Shown: piece by piece, positions 1-7,960 of the stretch
How positions within the stretch are numbered: position 1 is the first letter of the stretch
Layout of the letters: each line of letters opens with the position of its first letter
Assembly (NCBI GenBank): GCA_901456055.1
Contig: CABDWT010000016.1
Coordinates: 682,001 to 746,000, forward strand
DNA from: Phytobacter ursingii
Lineage (GTDB): Bacteria; Pseudomonadota; Gammaproteobacteria; Enterobacterales; Enterobacteriaceae
Direction: 5' to 3'
Length of the DNA: 64,000 nt
Notes under the pieces: model-generated
What the model was told of the DNA's origin: nothing
What the model saw: only the letters and a program-made list of their open reading frames with translations
Databases searched by the model: none
Position numbers and translations under genes: made by a program

Positions 1-810
1 CGATACCATGTTCTGCGCCAGCCCTTTGTTGGCATATTGCAGCACCAGCTTGTTGTAGCCGCCAAACATATCCTGACTGATTTCGCCGGTCACCATGACA
101 CCGTCATCCGCTTCGTATAATCCGCCGTACTCTTTCTGTTTTTTGGTCGGATTTGGCATCGCGTAGTCAATGCCGAACTCTGTCCAGGCGCCTGACCACG
201 GCTTCCAGCCCGCGTAGCGAACGTCGATATAGTTGATGTTGACGTCATTGTCATTATCGACGCGGTAATCAACATCATTGGCGTCACCGCGGATCCAGGC
301 CACCGAGACCGCACCTGGCCCAACGGTATAGTTTTCGACCCCGGCGCCGGAACCGGAGATATTCCAGTATTTGGTATCAATGATATGCAGATCGTGGCGC
401 TGGTAGTAACGCTTACCGCCCCAGATAACCGCATTGGGATCGTTGGGGATAAGCCCTTTAATTTGCAGGTTCAACTGGCGTAAGCCGAACTGCGCGTCGT
501 CGCCAATGGTGGTTTCGTTGTCGTTAGAACCGTCAGAAACCATGCTGACCATACTGTCGAGGTAAAAACTCACGTCATCTTTTTTATAGACTTCTGAACC
601 CAGTTCCAGCTCACCGTAGGTATCGGTTTCGTTACCCAGACGACCCAGTTTGTTCTTTTGCCACTCAACCTGTCCGCCATCGCCGGACACGCCTACGCCG
701 CCGCGCAGGTAACCGTGAAAGTCGATAGGGACAGATGTCGCGGCCAGCAAAGAAGTTGAAGTCAGCGCAGTGGCTAACGCAAGAGAGAGAGTGCGTAGCG
801 TAGTGTTCAT
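1..810 (-). CDS. LamB-family maltoporin-like glycoporin (C-terminus outside window)
   Basis: Outer-membrane sugar porin; only the first 270 residues or so are in the window. The start at 808-810 gives a typical Sec signal peptide ([20 protein letters not shown], then LLA), followed by an N-terminal strand beginning [15 protein letters not shown]. The LamB signatures [34 protein letters not shown] and [13 protein letters not shown] are all present, so this is a LamB/maltoporin-family trimeric barrel rather than an OmpC-type porin. It is transcribed away from a LacI-like repressor gene whose operator-like half-sites lie in the shared 268-bp intergenic region, suggesting that it serves uptake of an oligosaccharide or galactoside. 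The substrate cannot be told from sequence. Confidence 0.85.
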   Translation of the reverse strand, partial: MNTTLRTLSLALATALTSTSLLAATSVPIDFHGYLRGGVGVSGDGGQVEWQKNKLGRLGNETDTYGELELGSEVYKKDDVSFYLDSMVSMVSDGSNDNETTIGDDAQFGLRQLNLQIKGLIPNDPNAVIWGGKRYYQRHDLHIIDTKYWNISGSGAGVENYTVGPGAVSVAWIRGDANDVDYRVDNDNDVNINYIDVRYAGWKPWSGAWTEFGIDYAMPNPTKKQKEYGGLYEADDGVMVTGEISQDMFGGYNKLVLQYANKGLAQNMVS

Positions 811-952
811 ATCATTCCTCTTATTGTTTTGTATTACGTTCACATAAGCAGTGTCATAAAATGCCTAAATGTAAAAACTGGCAAACTAACGATTGTGAAT
901 ATGTGATTAACTGCAAATAAATCAGCGTATTTTGTTACCGATAGCGAATCTG

Positions 953-977
953 TTCACAATGTTGGAGGTTGTGAGCG
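953..977. promoter_or_regulatory. lac-operator-like half-sites in the divergent porin/repressor region
   Basis: TTCACAAT (953-960) and TTGTGAGCG (969-977) are separated by 8 bp. TTGTGAGCG equals the left half of E. coli lacO1, and TTCACAAT differs by one base from the ideal right half CTCACAAT. A further ATTGTGAAT lies at about 892-900. The adjacent repressor has the same recognition-helix residues as LacI, which makes these plausible operator halves. The order and spacing are not those of lacO1, so the exact site is uncertain. Confidence 0.4.
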
Positions 978-1078
978 TCATACTTATTTTGTTAAAATGA
1001 CGCGAAGGGATGCGTGACGAGCGTTTTTTCAGGTCGCCCCTGTTACACTTGGCGTATAACAACATAAGGAACCGGACC

Positions 1079-2152
1079 ATGAAGTCTAAAAGTGCAACGC
1101 TGGAAGACGTAGCCCGTCATGCGGGTGTCTCCTACCAGACCGTGTCCAGGGTACTCAACAAATCTGCCAATGTATCCGAAACCACGCGTTTAAAAGTGGA
1201 GAAATCCATAGAGTTATTGCGTTATGTACCGAACCGGCTGGCGCAGCAGTTAGTCGGTAAGCAAAGCCAGACCATCGGCCTGGTGACCACCTCTCTGGCG
1301 CTCCATGCTCCTTCACAGGTGGCGGCGGCGGTGAAACGCTACGCCAATCTGGATGGCTACCAGGTGTTGATTTCCATGATCGATGAGAACGTCAATCAAG
1401 ATATTCAATTCGCCATCAACGAACTCAAGTCGCAACTGGTGGATAAAGTCATTATCAACGTGCCGCTGGAAACCGAAGAGGCGCAACGCATCGCTTCTGA
1501 CAACGATGACATTGTCTGCTTGTTCCTCGATGTCGATCCCTACAGTTCCGTGTTTAACGTTTCGTTTAACCCGGCAGACGGCACCCGTGCCAGCGTCAAA
1601 CATCTCTATGACCTGGGCCACCGGGAGATTGCGCTGCTGGCCGGGCCGGAAACCTCTGTGTCAGCCAACCTGCGGCTGAAAAGCTGGCTAGATACGCTTA
1701 ACAGTTATGGACTGAAACCGGTGACCATTTTTCATGGTACCTGGGATGCGCAGAGCGGTTATGCGGGCGCGTTACAGATGTTACGTGAAACACCGAATTT
1801 CACCGCCGTGCTGGTGGGGAACGACCAGATGGCGCTCGGCGTACTCAGCGCATTTCATCAACACCAGGTCGCTATTCCGGGTGAGAAATCGGTCGTGGGG
1901 TATGACGGGACCTATGAAAGTTCGTTCTTCCATCCGGCATTGACTACCGTTTCGCTGGATCTCGATTTGCAGGGAAAGGAAGCCGTGCGCCGCCTGCTCG
2001 ATAGCGGCCACGGTGATTCGGCGCGCAGTTCGTCAGTGTTACCGGCGAAGCTTATCGTCCGTCACTCCACCGGGGGGGTACAGGAACAGGAGATTAACCT
2101 GCAGGATATCGCCCGGCAATTGCAGGAAATTGCACATAAACTGTGGAAGTAA
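1079..2152 (+). CDS. LacI-family sugar repressor, close to LacI itself
   Basis: Transcriptional repressor of 357 residues. The start at 1079 follows AAGGA with proper spacing and gives MKSKSATLEDVARHAGVS; an upstream in-frame ATG at 1010 has no such site. The HTH reads VSYQTVSRVLNKSANVS, with the same recognition residues (Tyr-Gln) as LacI. The effector-binding core retains residues equivalent to LacI Arg197 (SVSANLRLKSW), Asn246 (VGNDQMALG) and Asp274 (VVGYDGTYESS). The C-terminus (INLQDIARQLQEIAHKLW) has a heptad of Leu/Ile like the LacI tetramerisation helix. It likely controls the divergent LamB-type porin and a sugar operon beyond the left edge. Close to LacI by recall, but the inducer is unknown. 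Confidence 0.85.
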   Translation: MKSKSATLEDVARHAGVSYQTVSRVLNKSANVSETTRLKVEKSIELLRYVPNRLAQQLVGKQSQTIGLVTTSLALHAPSQVAAAVKRYANLDGYQVLISMIDENVNQDIQFAINELKSQLVDKVIINVPLETEEAQRIASDNDDIVCLFLDVDPYSSVFNVSFNPADGTRASVKHLYDLGHREIALLAGPETSVSANLRLKSWLDTLNSYGLKPVTIFHGTWDAQSGYAGALQMLRETPNFTAVLVGNDQMALGVLSAFHQHQVAIPGEKSVVGYDGTYESSFFHPALTTVSLDLDLQGKEAVRRLLDSGHGDSARSSSVLPAKLIVRHSTGGVQEQEINLQDIARQLQEIAHKLWK

Positions 2153-2324
2153 CTCACGTTTGGCTACTGACGCCATACCAAAACCTGCCGCGTTTTTATG
2201 CATCCCGTTGAACCGCGCCACTGCGCGATGGGTTCGTAAAATGCGGCCAGCATGAAGCGGGGGAGACGGGATTCCGTGGATAGCTACGGGCGCCATTCTC
2301 TCCCCAGTGCGGGTCGCCAGCGGA
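2153..2324. other. Convergent intergenic stretch, no recognised element
   Basis: Lies between the convergent ends of the repressor and the MarR-type gene. I see no gene in it and no clear hairpin with a T-run. Confidence 0.4.
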
Positions 2325-2780
2325 TTACTCGATAACACCACTGTCAGACTGCCGTAACCGCCCGGTGATGGCGATCAGCGCATGAACGTCTTCTGCCGTC
2401 AGCTTATCGAGAAAATTCCGCCGCACGCTTTCCGCATGCACTGGCCGTGCTTTGGCGAGTAGCTGACATCCAGCTTGCGTAATACTTACCGAAATACCTG
2501 CGAAGTGAGTGCGGCTTCTCTGTACAAGTTCTCGTGAGGCCATACGAGAGAGCTGGTGTGAAAGCCGGGACTTGTCCCACTCGAGGTACTCCAGCAGCTC
2601 ACGCTGAAGAAGTGCGCCCTGCGGATTTTTACTGAGTGCCATAAGGATCATGAAATCCGGACCGGACAGACCGGTGGCATCATTGATGTCCCTGACAATA
2701 CGCCCCGTTATCACTTCTGCAAGCCGCCGATAGCCGCGCCATGCCATCCACTCGTCGTCTGAAATCTCTGTGGTCGTCAT
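2325..2780 (-). CDS. MarR-family transcriptional regulator
   Basis: Protein of 151 residues with the MarR winged-helix layout: a dimerisation helix around WRGYRRLAEVITGRIVRDI, then GLSGPDFMILMALSKNPQGALLQRELLEYLEWDKSRLSHQLSRM as the DNA-binding helices, and a wing near ELVQRSRTHFAG. The DKSRLSHQLSRMASRELV stretch is diagnostic. It is divergent from a TetX-like FAD monooxygenase with a 78-bp gap that holds a short palindrome. This is the classic arrangement of a MarR regulator controlling a neighbouring detoxification enzyme and itself; the ligand is unknown. Confidence 0.85.
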   Translation of the reverse strand: MTTTEISDDEWMAWRGYRRLAEVITGRIVRDINDATGLSGPDFMILMALSKNPQGALLQRELLEYLEWDKSRLSHQLSRMASRELVQRSRTHFAGISVSITQAGCQLLAKARPVHAESVRRNFLDKLTAEDVHALIAITGRLRQSDSGVIE

Positions 2781-2799
2781 AATTTATCCAGAACCCCTG

Positions 2800-2813
2800 G
2801 TTGATGTGTCAAC
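2800..2813. promoter_or_regulatory. Palindrome between the marR-type and monooxygenase genes, candidate operator
   Basis: GTTGATGTGTCAAC is an inverted repeat (GTTGA/TCAAC around 4 bp). Its right arm contains a perfect TTGACA on the minus strand (complement of 2807-2812) and its left arm a TTGATG on the plus strand, so a repressor bound here could block both divergent promoters. Binding by the MarR protein is inferred from position. Confidence 0.45.
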
Positions 2814-2858
2814 TATGTGGTTATACAGTATACGTTTTGACGCCTGAGAGAAAGACAC

Positions 2859-3938
2859 GTGTCGGACAAACTGAACATCGCCATCGTTGGCGGAGGCCCT
2901 GCGGGTCTCACTGCGGCCGTTATCCTTCAGCGCCGCGGTTTTAACATAACCGTATTCGAAGACGAATCTGCTGATTCTGAGCGCAGTCAGGGAGGCTCGC
3001 TTGATTTGCACGCTGACAGCGGTCAGGAAGCGCTGCGCAGAGCAGGCCTGCTTGCGCAATTCAGAAAAATAGCCAGGCATGAGGATCAGCAAAGCAGGGT
3101 GCTGAATTACCGTACCGGAGAAGTTGAAGGCGACATGCTTACGCCGGAAGGCGAAATGGATAAACCTGAAATTGACCGTGGCGAGCTGAAAAAACTACTG
3201 CTAAATGCCCTCTTACCCGAAACCATTCAGTGGGGGCATAAACTTCATTACATTGACTACGGCCTGAATGGAAAGCACGGGCTAAATTTCAGAAACGGCA
3301 GGCGCGTTGAAGCAGACATTATCATTGGTGCGGATGGTGCCTGGTCGCGGGTCAGAACTTACCTGACGCCGGAGCGACCGTTTTACACGGGGATTACCTT
3401 TTTTGAAGGCTGGATAGACCAACCAACCGGGGGAATCAATAGCATTGCGGGAAAAGGGACCGCATTCAGCTTTGGAGGGGCTCAGGCGCTCATTACACAA
3501 CGGAACGGCGGGGGGAGGATTTGCGTATACGCAGCCCTGAAACGCGACATGGATATCCTTAATCAAGATATAGCGTCTTCCGGGATTAACGCCTGTGTAC
3601 GTGACGGCTACAAGGACTGGGCTCCTTGCCTGCAGTCAGTCGTTAATGCGACCGGTGATTATGTCAGGCGTCCGATTTACAGCCTGCCCATGGATTTTGG
3701 CTGGGCGCCGCGTCCAGGCATAACGCTCATTGGCGATGCGGCGCACCTGATGCCGCCTGTGGGCATAGGTGTCAACCTGGCCATGCTTGATGCGTCAGAT
3801 GTTGCTCAGGCACTGTGCGAGGCATCGCATCCGCTGAACGGGTTACGCTATGCGGAAACCATCATCATGGAACGTGCGCGCGATATTATGCCCGGCGCAA
3901 TCTCTGGCTTTCAGAACTGGTTCAGCGAAAAAGAATAG
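2859..3938 (+). CDS. FAD-dependent monooxygenase, TetX-like
   Basis: Class A flavoprotein monooxygenase of 359 residues, starting at GTG 2859 after a GAGAG Shine-Dalgarno. The N-terminal Rossmann motif is NIAIVGGGPAGLTAAVILQR, the mid-domain DG motif is IIIGADGAWSRVR, and the C-terminal FAD-ribityl motif is ITLIGDAAHLMPPVG. The stretch GGSLDLHADSGQEALRRAGL is very like TetX ([20 protein letters not shown], recalled), and the GDAAHLMPP motif is shared. NAD(P)H-dependent hydroxylation of an aromatic or polyketide-like compound is expected. Whether it attacks tetracyclines cannot be inferred, since the substrate-pocket residues between the FAD motifs differ. It is probably controlled by the divergent MarR protein. 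Confidence 0.85.
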   Translation: MSDKLNIAIVGGGPAGLTAAVILQRRGFNITVFEDESADSERSQGGSLDLHADSGQEALRRAGLLAQFRKIARHEDQQSRVLNYRTGEVEGDMLTPEGEMDKPEIDRGELKKLLLNALLPETIQWGHKLHYIDYGLNGKHGLNFRNGRRVEADIIIGADGAWSRVRTYLTPERPFYTGITFFEGWIDQPTGGINSIAGKGTAFSFGGAQALITQRNGGGRICVYAALKRDMDILNQDIASSGINACVRDGYKDWAPCLQSVVNATGDYVRRPIYSLPMDFGWAPRPGITLIGDAAHLMPPVGIGVNLAMLDASDVAQALCEASHPLNGLRYAETIIMERARDIMPGAISGFQNWFSEKE

Positions 3939-4627
3939 CCTGACGATTCTGCTTACGCACGGTTATGTCGGTCTCTTTTTCCATCATAAAGGCTCATCAA
4001 ACCGGTCTCGTGCGCACGGTGAGCTTTTAAGGTGTCGATAAATTGAAACAGCACTCAGCATGCGACGGGATGCTCTGCGAGCATTGAAATCCGTGGCGTA
4101 TAGCGCAAATCGACTGAACGTGTAGTGAGATTCCTTCAAGCAGATAACCCGTAAAAGAGAGCTACTGCATTTTCTTGTCGTCATCACTGATGCTCGCTTC
4201 TGGCACAGAGCGGTCGGCATGAGGGTAGGCCGATCCGCTCTGTTCACTAAGTGGCCTTTATTCTCGCTGGTCTGCAGTATGATTCGCAGAAGTGAATGAT
4301 CCGGTAGATGAGGTTGTGCGGGTGTAAATTAACCCCATTGCGCCACACCACGAAAGTAATAACGTACGAGTAACAGACCTTCCTTCCAATATCATTTTCC
4401 CCTAAAGAACAGAAGAGCACTGCCGATATTGTTTTCTGAACAGGGAGGGAAATGATGCAAGGATTGGCCGTTAATTTAGCCCGTGGTCACGCACTCGCCA
4501 TACCGCTCTTCACGAGTTGTCATCAAATAAAAAGACGAGCACATCGCTGCATGCTGTTAATGCGTCTGAGTGACCTCTCTGTTAGCAATAACAATTCAAA
4601 AACAAATACCACAAGGAAATTACATTA
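3939..4627. other. Long intergenic region without a convincing gene
   Basis: About 690 bp between the monooxygenase and the lipoprotein pair. The only possible reading frames are short, lack ribosome-binding sites and resemble nothing known to me. It contains one copy of a dispersed repeat (4195-4254). Confidence 0.5.
4195..4254. repeat. Dispersed intergenic repeat, copy A
   Basis: Begins CGCTTCTGGCACAGAGCGG and ends near a second GATCCGCTCTG arm. It shares the TGGCACAGAGCGG core with copies at about 12313, 12994 and 19163 and, in reverse orientation, 29256. Confidence 0.5.
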
Positions 4628-5149
4628 ATGAGTCATTTCATTAGCAAGAGTGGAGCAGGCAAAGCTGCTACCTTATGTGTCATGTTATTATTAGCTGGCT
4701 GTAGTACTTATTTTTCTAAACCTGCGCTGTATGTTCCCCCCGCGAACTCGCCGGATATCGCGAAGATTCGTTTGATGGGCGCACCCATGAGTTACGCTTT
4801 GTATCAGAAAGACAGTGATGGTAAGGAAACCGGCGGCTGGGTTCAGGAACATAGTGCTTATTTCAATATTCTCCTTGGTAATACCCATAATCTGGGGTTT
4901 CCTAAATTAAAAAATAAAGATTATAGCGACACCTTTTTCGAAACGACTTTACTTCCCGATCGTCTGACAACCATCCATCACTCTTTACACGGTGGTTGCA
5001 GTGTTAATTTGGATTTTACCCCGAAGAAAAAAGCGTTGTATGAGGTTCATTACAGCTATGCAGATAAGACCGGTTACTGCGTCATTTATGTAAAAGAAAT
5101 TAAATACGACGCTGACATGGGTATTTATTACGAGGATAATGTGAAATGA
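4628..5149 (+). CDS. Putative lipoprotein of unknown function
   Basis: Protein of 173 residues with a lipoprotein signal peptide: a hydrophobic stretch and lipobox LLLAGC, then STYFSKPALYVPPANSPD. The start follows AAGGAAATTACATTA. The mature part has no domain I recognise; it contains the motif GGWVQEHSAYFNILLGNTHN and a likely cysteine pair in the C-terminal half. Ser after the lipid-bearing Cys favours outer-membrane sorting by the Lol system. It overlaps the next lipoprotein gene by 4 bp (ATGA), so the two are co-translated. Confidence 0.7.
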   Translation: MSHFISKSGAGKAATLCVMLLLAGCSTYFSKPALYVPPANSPDIAKIRLMGAPMSYALYQKDSDGKETGGWVQEHSAYFNILLGNTHNLGFPKLKNKDYSDTFFETTLLPDRLTTIHHSLHGGCSVNLDFTPKKKALYEVHYSYADKTGYCVIYVKEIKYDADMGIYYEDNVK

Positions 5150-5493
5150 AAATAAAACATTTCCTTCTGCTGGCGTTGAGTACCATTGCGTTGAGCGGTT
5201 GTATTGCAAACGTAGACAAAACCCGGATGTCTGATTTAAATAATTACTCAGAGAAGGTCATCCGGGACAGTATTGTTGTGGGTAAATCCACCAAAAAGGA
5301 TGTGCTGCTATTCCTGGGGGCTCCTCTCTCGCCAAAAGACTTTAAAACGGTAAACACCTGGATTTACGCTTCGAAGGTGGTGGATCGTCGCCTCTATTTC
5401 TTTATCCCGGTATTCCGCGACCGGGATCAACTGCTATTGCTGCAATTCAATGATGCTGGTGTCGTGAGCAAAATGGATTATACCGAGAAGTAA
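5146..5493 (+). CDS. Putative small lipoprotein with a BamE/SmpA-like core
   Basis: Protein of 115 residues. Signal peptide MKIKHFLLLALSTIALSGC carries a clear lipobox (LSGC). The stretch VGKSTKKDVLLFLGAPLSPKD resembles the conserved helix and loop of BamE/SmpA-OmlA-fold lipoproteins, and the two following strands (NTWIYASKVVDRR, DQLLLLQFNDAGVVSKMDY) fit that alpha-beta fold. The start overlaps the stop of the upstream lipoprotein gene (ATGA), and a strong terminator follows, so the pair forms a complete two-gene operon. Function unknown; fold assignment is inference. Confidence 0.65.
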   Translation: MKIKHFLLLALSTIALSGCIANVDKTRMSDLNNYSEKVIRDSIVVGKSTKKDVLLFLGAPLSPKDFKTVNTWIYASKVVDRRLYFFIPVFRDRDQLLLLQFNDAGVVSKMDYTEK

Positions 5494-5498
5494 TGCAT

Positions 5499-5526
5499 CG
5501 GCAGGCGTAATGCCTGCCGGCTTTTT
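5499..5526 (+). terminator. Rho-independent terminator of the lipoprotein operon
   Basis: CGGCAGGC (5499-5506), a 5-nt loop and GCCTGCCG (5512-5519) form an 8-bp perfect stem followed by GCTTTTTC. It lies just downstream of the stop at 5493. Confidence 0.85.
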
Positions 5527-5529
5527 CAA

Positions 5530-5770
5530 TTACTGATCTCTCGCCCCCGGCCTGAAAGCACACTTTTTACCAAAATAAGCACAGAGAAACGCGACGGCCA
5601 TAAACGTCAGGAGCGCCCAGGGAAATGTAACTATCCGCTATAAAAATGATGCACCATCACAAATTGTTGTGCTGGGTAATGCCGGCAATTAAGGGCTGGG
5701 CTGGCTGCTAATATCCGGCATCTGTGACGTACTGCTCTATGCCATCGTCGCAAATTTCCCTTAATCGGAA
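5530..5770. pseudogene. Decayed membrane-protein remnants
   Basis: On the minus strand 5530-5625 encodes an open C-terminal piece, FPWALLTFMAVAFLCAYFGK then KCAFRPGARDQ and a stop: one transmembrane segment with a basic tail, but no start and no upstream continuation. On the plus strand about 5670-5765 reads GLGWLLISGICDVLLYAIVA after an in-frame stop, reminiscent of HdeD/DUF308 membrane proteins. Both look like leftovers of two deleted inner-membrane genes. Identities are not secure. Confidence 0.35.
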
Positions 5771-5932
5771 GAACAATGTCTGCTCACTTTAAGAGGTATA
5801 GCTGGGGTGATAAACCGGCGTTAATACCAGGGCCGCAAGCCAACAGGCGAGATAAGCGATTCCCATACCTCACTGGCTGCGGACCGTATTCAATACCCAA
5901 TAAACATTAACGCCAGTCGTCAGTCAGGTCTT

Positions 5933-6655
5933 TCAATTGGAAGATGCGGTGGGTCTGATGGTTATTTCTGTTGTATCAACACCCTCTGGAGCCTCAATGA
6001 CCTGTCGTACGGCACGGGCAATATCCGCAGGTTTAAGTGCAACAGAACGGTACACGTCCATCGCCGCTTTGGTTTCCGCATGCGTAATGGTGGAAGCCAG
6101 CTCACTTTCTACCACGCCAGGATTGACACAGGTCACGCGAATATTCGAACTTTCCTGACGTAAACCGTCTGAAATCGCTCGTACTGCGAATTTTGACGCG
6201 CAATAGACGGCGGCAGTTGGCACGACAGCAAGGGCGCCGATAGACCCCACATTGATTATCTGACCGGAGCCCTGCGCTTCCATTACAGGAAGAACAGCGC
6301 CTATCCCCCAGAGCACTCCCTTGATATTCACGTCGATAATGCGTTCCCACTCATCCTGTTTGCCAGCTGCAAGTGGAGAAAGCGGCATGACGCCCGCATT
6401 GTTGATCAGCACGTCGATTCGGCCCCATTGCTCCAGTGCGACCTGCACGAAGTTCGCCATCGACGGGCGGCTGGTGACATCTAACTCCCGCGCCAGGGCA
6501 ATACCGCCCGCACTGCGGATGTCTTCGGCAACGGCGTCGATACGCTCCTGTCGGCGAGCCCCTAATAACACCTTCGCGCCTGCATTTCCAAGCTCTCTGG
6601 CAATACCTTCCCCAATCCCGCTGGATGCGCCGGTAATTAATATCACTTTATTCAT
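5933..6655 (-). CDS. Short-chain dehydrogenase/reductase
   Basis: Classical SDR of 240 residues. It has the NAD(P)-binding motif TGASSGIGEGIA near the N-terminus, the structural NNAGV motif, the catalytic Ser in NVGSIGALAVVPTAA and the YxxxK pair in VYCASKFAVRA. Arg residues just after the first beta strand (LGARRQERID) suggest NADP(H) preference. It resembles YdfG-like and fabG-like oxidoreductases, but the substrate is unknown. It is divergent from a LysR-type gene starting at 6754, and that regulator probably controls it. Confidence 0.85.
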   Translation of the reverse strand: MNKVILITGASSGIGEGIARELGNAGAKVLLGARRQERIDAVAEDIRSAGGIALARELDVTSRPSMANFVQVALEQWGRIDVLINNAGVMPLSPLAAGKQDEWERIIDVNIKGVLWGIGAVLPVMEAQGSGQIINVGSIGALAVVPTAAVYCASKFAVRAISDGLRQESSNIRVTCVNPGVVESELASTITHAETKAAMDVYRSVALKPADIARAVRQVIEAPEGVDTTEITIRPTASSN

Positions 6656-6753
6656 AGCATGCTCCTTTCGTTGAGTTCGAAACGATCATAGAACGTCATG
6701 ATTGGTTCCAGTATTCTGGTTTCATTGGACTCACTGGTTAGCAACGTTAAACA

Positions 6754-7653
6754 ATGAAAATTGATCTTAATCTTTTACCTGTTTTTCTCGCGGTGGCCGA
6801 AGAACGTAATTTCAGCGCCGCCGCTGCGCGTCTGGATGTCACCCGATCGGCTGTGAGCCAGGGAATCAGGCGGCTTGAGGACGCGTTCGGCACAATGCTG
6901 GTAATGCGCACGACTCGCTCAGTAACGCTGACGGAAGCCGGAGAGCGGCTGCGTCAATCCCTGTCATCACCGTTATCGAGTATTGAAGCGGCGTTTGAAG
7001 AAGTGGCGTCGGACGTTATGCCACGAGGATGTCTTCGGATCGCAGTGACCTCGATTGCCGAAGCGTTTCTTTCCGGTCCGCTGATCGCCTCGTTTGCGGC
7101 AGCCTATCCAGCCGTGACGGTTGATATTGTCGTGACGGATGAAGAGTTTGATATTGTGGCTGCGGGTTATGATGCTGGCGTAAGGCTTGGGGAGGTTATC
7201 GAAAAGGATATGGTTGCCGTCCCGCTTACAGGAAAGCAGCGCGAAATGGCGGTTGCCTCGCCCGCGTATCTAGCGGCGAACAACGTACCCTCCCATCCTC
7301 GCGAATTGATCCATCATCGATGTATCGGCTGGCGTCCAGCCAAAGATGTTGCCCCTTATCGCTGGGAATTTGAAGAGGCGGGAGAACCTTTCAACCTGGC
7401 GATTGAACCACAGATCACGACGAACGATCTTCGCCTGATGTTGCGGCTCGCGCTTGCCGGTGGCGGCATTACGTTTGCCACGGAGGACACGTTCAGACCT
7501 TTTGTTGAAAAAGGGCAGCTTGTCTCATTGCTGGACGAGTTTCTGCCTTATTTCCCGGGTTTCTATCTCTACTTTCCTCATCGCCGCAATATGGCGCCAA
7601 AACTCCGTGCCCTTGTCGACCATGTCAGGCGATGGCGGCAGCAGGAACTGTAA
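6754..7653 (+). CDS. LysR-family transcriptional regulator
   Basis: Protein of 299 residues with the N-terminal LysR winged HTH (FLAVAEERNFSAAAARLDVT, then RSAVSQGIRRLED) and a C-terminal periplasmic-binding-type effector domain (RIAVTSIAEAFLSGPLIASF, DAGVRLGEVIEKDMVAVPL). The DAGVRLGE-IDKDM type of effector domain is common in regulators of neighbouring SDR and aldo/keto reductase genes, and a close paralogue in this window is at 18218. It is divergent from the SDR gene at 5933-6655 across a 98-bp region. Confidence 0.85.
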   Translation: MKIDLNLLPVFLAVAEERNFSAAAARLDVTRSAVSQGIRRLEDAFGTMLVMRTTRSVTLTEAGERLRQSLSSPLSSIEAAFEEVASDVMPRGCLRIAVTSIAEAFLSGPLIASFAAAYPAVTVDIVVTDEEFDIVAAGYDAGVRLGEVIEKDMVAVPLTGKQREMAVASPAYLAANNVPSHPRELIHHRCIGWRPAKDVAPYRWEFEEAGEPFNLAIEPQITTNDLRLMLRLALAGGGITFATEDTFRPFVEKGQLVSLLDEFLPYFPGFYLYFPHRRNMAPKLRALVDHVRRWRQQEL

Positions 7654-7832
7654 TAGCGGAGAACAGCGCTGAAAAGGTAGAACGCGACAGGTGGGTCAAC
7701 ATTCAAAAACTCACCTGGTTAATCCATATTCTGTAAATTCAAAAATCCATATTTTTTAAAGATGGTATTTAAGTTATTTTTTTAAATTAAGAACTTAATT
7801 AATGATGTCACTTTTATGTTTTTTTGTGTAAT

Positions 7833-7848
7833 TGTAAAGTCCATCACA
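7833..7848 (+). promoter_or_regulatory. CRP-binding site upstream of the araE-type gene
   Basis: TGTAA-AGTCCA-TCACA matches the CRP consensus TGTGA-N6-TCACA with one mismatch. It sits just upstream of an AraC-like half-site, as in E. coli arabinose promoters. Confidence 0.6.
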
Positions 7849-7861
7849 GAAACACAGGTTA

Positions 7862-7926
7862 CAGCAAATTCGTCCATATTTTCGCATGTCACTCACTGAC
7901 ACTCTGCCCCAGTGCTGATTTACTTT
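7862..7926 (+). promoter_or_regulatory. AraC half-site and pBAD-like promoter
   Basis: CAGCAAATTCGTCCATA (7862-7878) matches the AraC I1-type pattern TAGC-N7-TCCATA with one mismatch. After 4 bp follows a weaker I2-like segment that overlaps CTGACA (7896-7901), and TACTTT (7921-7926) follows, much like the CTGACG/TACTGT boxes of pBAD. Two further TCCATA motifs lie upstream at 7723 and 7746. This supports arabinose control of the transporter; the regulator itself is not in the window. Confidence 0.55.
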
Positions 7927-7960
7927 CATTCGATACCTTACTTTTTTGCAGGCAGGAAAA

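Noticed and set aside
2859-3938. Calling the flavoprotein a tetracycline-resistance gene
   Set aside because: Similarity is strongest in FAD-binding and fold motifs shared by many class A monooxygenases; pocket residues are not those of TetX.
3984-4247. An 87-codon minus-strand reading frame in the 3939-4627 gap
   Set aside because: No ribosome-binding site, no recognisable sequence, and it runs through a dispersed repeat copy.
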